A DNA stretch of 18,608 bases, taken from positions 7,280 through 25,887 of the forward strand of contig WKLE02002146.1 of assembly GCA_014885115.2 (NCBI GenBank), read 5' to 3'. Below the pieces are notes generated by a model, which searched no databases, was not told the DNA's origin, and saw only the letters and a program-made list of their open reading frames with translations. The stretch is from Asterionellopsis glacialis (taxonomy: Eukaryota > Bacillariophyta > Plagiogrammaphyceae > Rhaphoneidales > Asterionellopsidaceae). Position numbers and translations under genes: made by a program. This document shows positions 18,064-18,608 of the stretch, piece by piece. How positions within the stretch are numbered: position 1 is the stretch's first letter; each line of letters starts with the position of its first letter.

Positions 18064-18608
18064 AGTGTCACAAAAAATCCAATTTCGAAGTTACTCAAAC
18101 CTTGCAATTTGTATCTGTATTATTTGAATATACAAACTTGTCAATGTGCAAATCCAATATCTTTCGTCTAATCGATCGACACGACGATGCCGGGGACTAG
18201 AGGGCGATGTGATGGGAGAAGGTGCCAGCTGCGTTTTTCAGTCAATCAGCAATGTCAAAAAAACTCTCTTAGGTCCTACAGTCAGTCACCAGCAGTCCAA
18301 TGATCAATGATGGTTTCTTTTGCGTTTTGGGATAGGGATGTCTGTAAGCTTTCTTTCGGAATCGAGGAAAAAAGCAGAGAGGGCGTGTTTCTGTCTGTGC
18401 TGTACCAGTCACTCGTTCGTTTTATGCGGAGACCGGACAGACGCAAAATGCGAACTTGAAAAAAAATACTCCTAATTTACAATGGATGATGATGATACCT
18501 GGTAGAGTCAAAAAATAATAAAACAAATAATATTTTATAATACGGTACTGTATCTTTCAAGACTACCTTTCGTGGCAAATAGGTTTGTAAGTACCAGGCC
18601 TACGGATG
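18064..18608. other. Upstream region of the insulysin gene, to the right edge
   Basis: No gene is visible. The first few hundred bases should hold the minus-strand promoter and leader. One TACCTGGTA palindrome lies at 18496-18504 and a half-similar GTACCAGG at 18591. The last 120 bases are AT-rich, like the left spacer. Confidence 0.5.

Overview
The window looks like nuclear DNA of a photosynthetic stramenopile, most likely a diatom. This is an inference. It rests on eukaryotic genes (a RAD51C-type recombinase, an insulysin-type M16 peptidase with two short GT-AG introns of 80-91 bp, a kinesin-light-chain-like TPR protein), few and short introns, moderate GC in genes with AT-rich spacers, and fossil coding sequences resembling multi-copy families I associate with diatom genomes. 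No database search was possible.

Layout. Positions 1-27 (minus) hold the first nine codons of a gene or gene fossil running off the left edge. Positions 28-2592 are gene-poor spacer with two tandem duplications, strong GTAC enrichment and a recurring palindrome TACC(A/T)GGTA. A TPR-repeat protein is at 2593-4893 (+). It is convergent with a secretory-signal-bearing methyltransferase-fold protein at 5242-6489 (-). Positions 6490-7300 are a spacer with short tandem repeats.

Positions about 7300-12600 form an AT-rich block that looks like mobile-element debris. It has several perfect inverted repeats, a decayed gene on the plus strand (9015-10542), and a decayed gene on the minus strand (12491-11058) whose 3' half resembles a Tc1/mariner-IS630 transposase. 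The two fossils face each other. The start of the minus-strand fossil matches the partial gene at the left edge of the window, so that family has at least two copies here.

The right third is compact and intact: a RAD51C-like gene (12892-14220, +, with a probable 5'-UTR intron) and a three-exon insulysin (18063-14266, -). Their stop codons are only 45 bp apart, tail to tail. The insulysin carries a C-terminal hydrophobic segment that would make it a tail-anchored protein, and its second intron ends in a NAGNAG tandem acceptor.

The four intact genes show no common pathway and appear to be ordinary chromosomal neighbours. The items most worth a second look are the TACCWGGTA palindrome, the tail-anchored insulysin, the GCTCTAG cluster before the TPR gene, and the fossil genes and fold-back structures in the AT-rich block.
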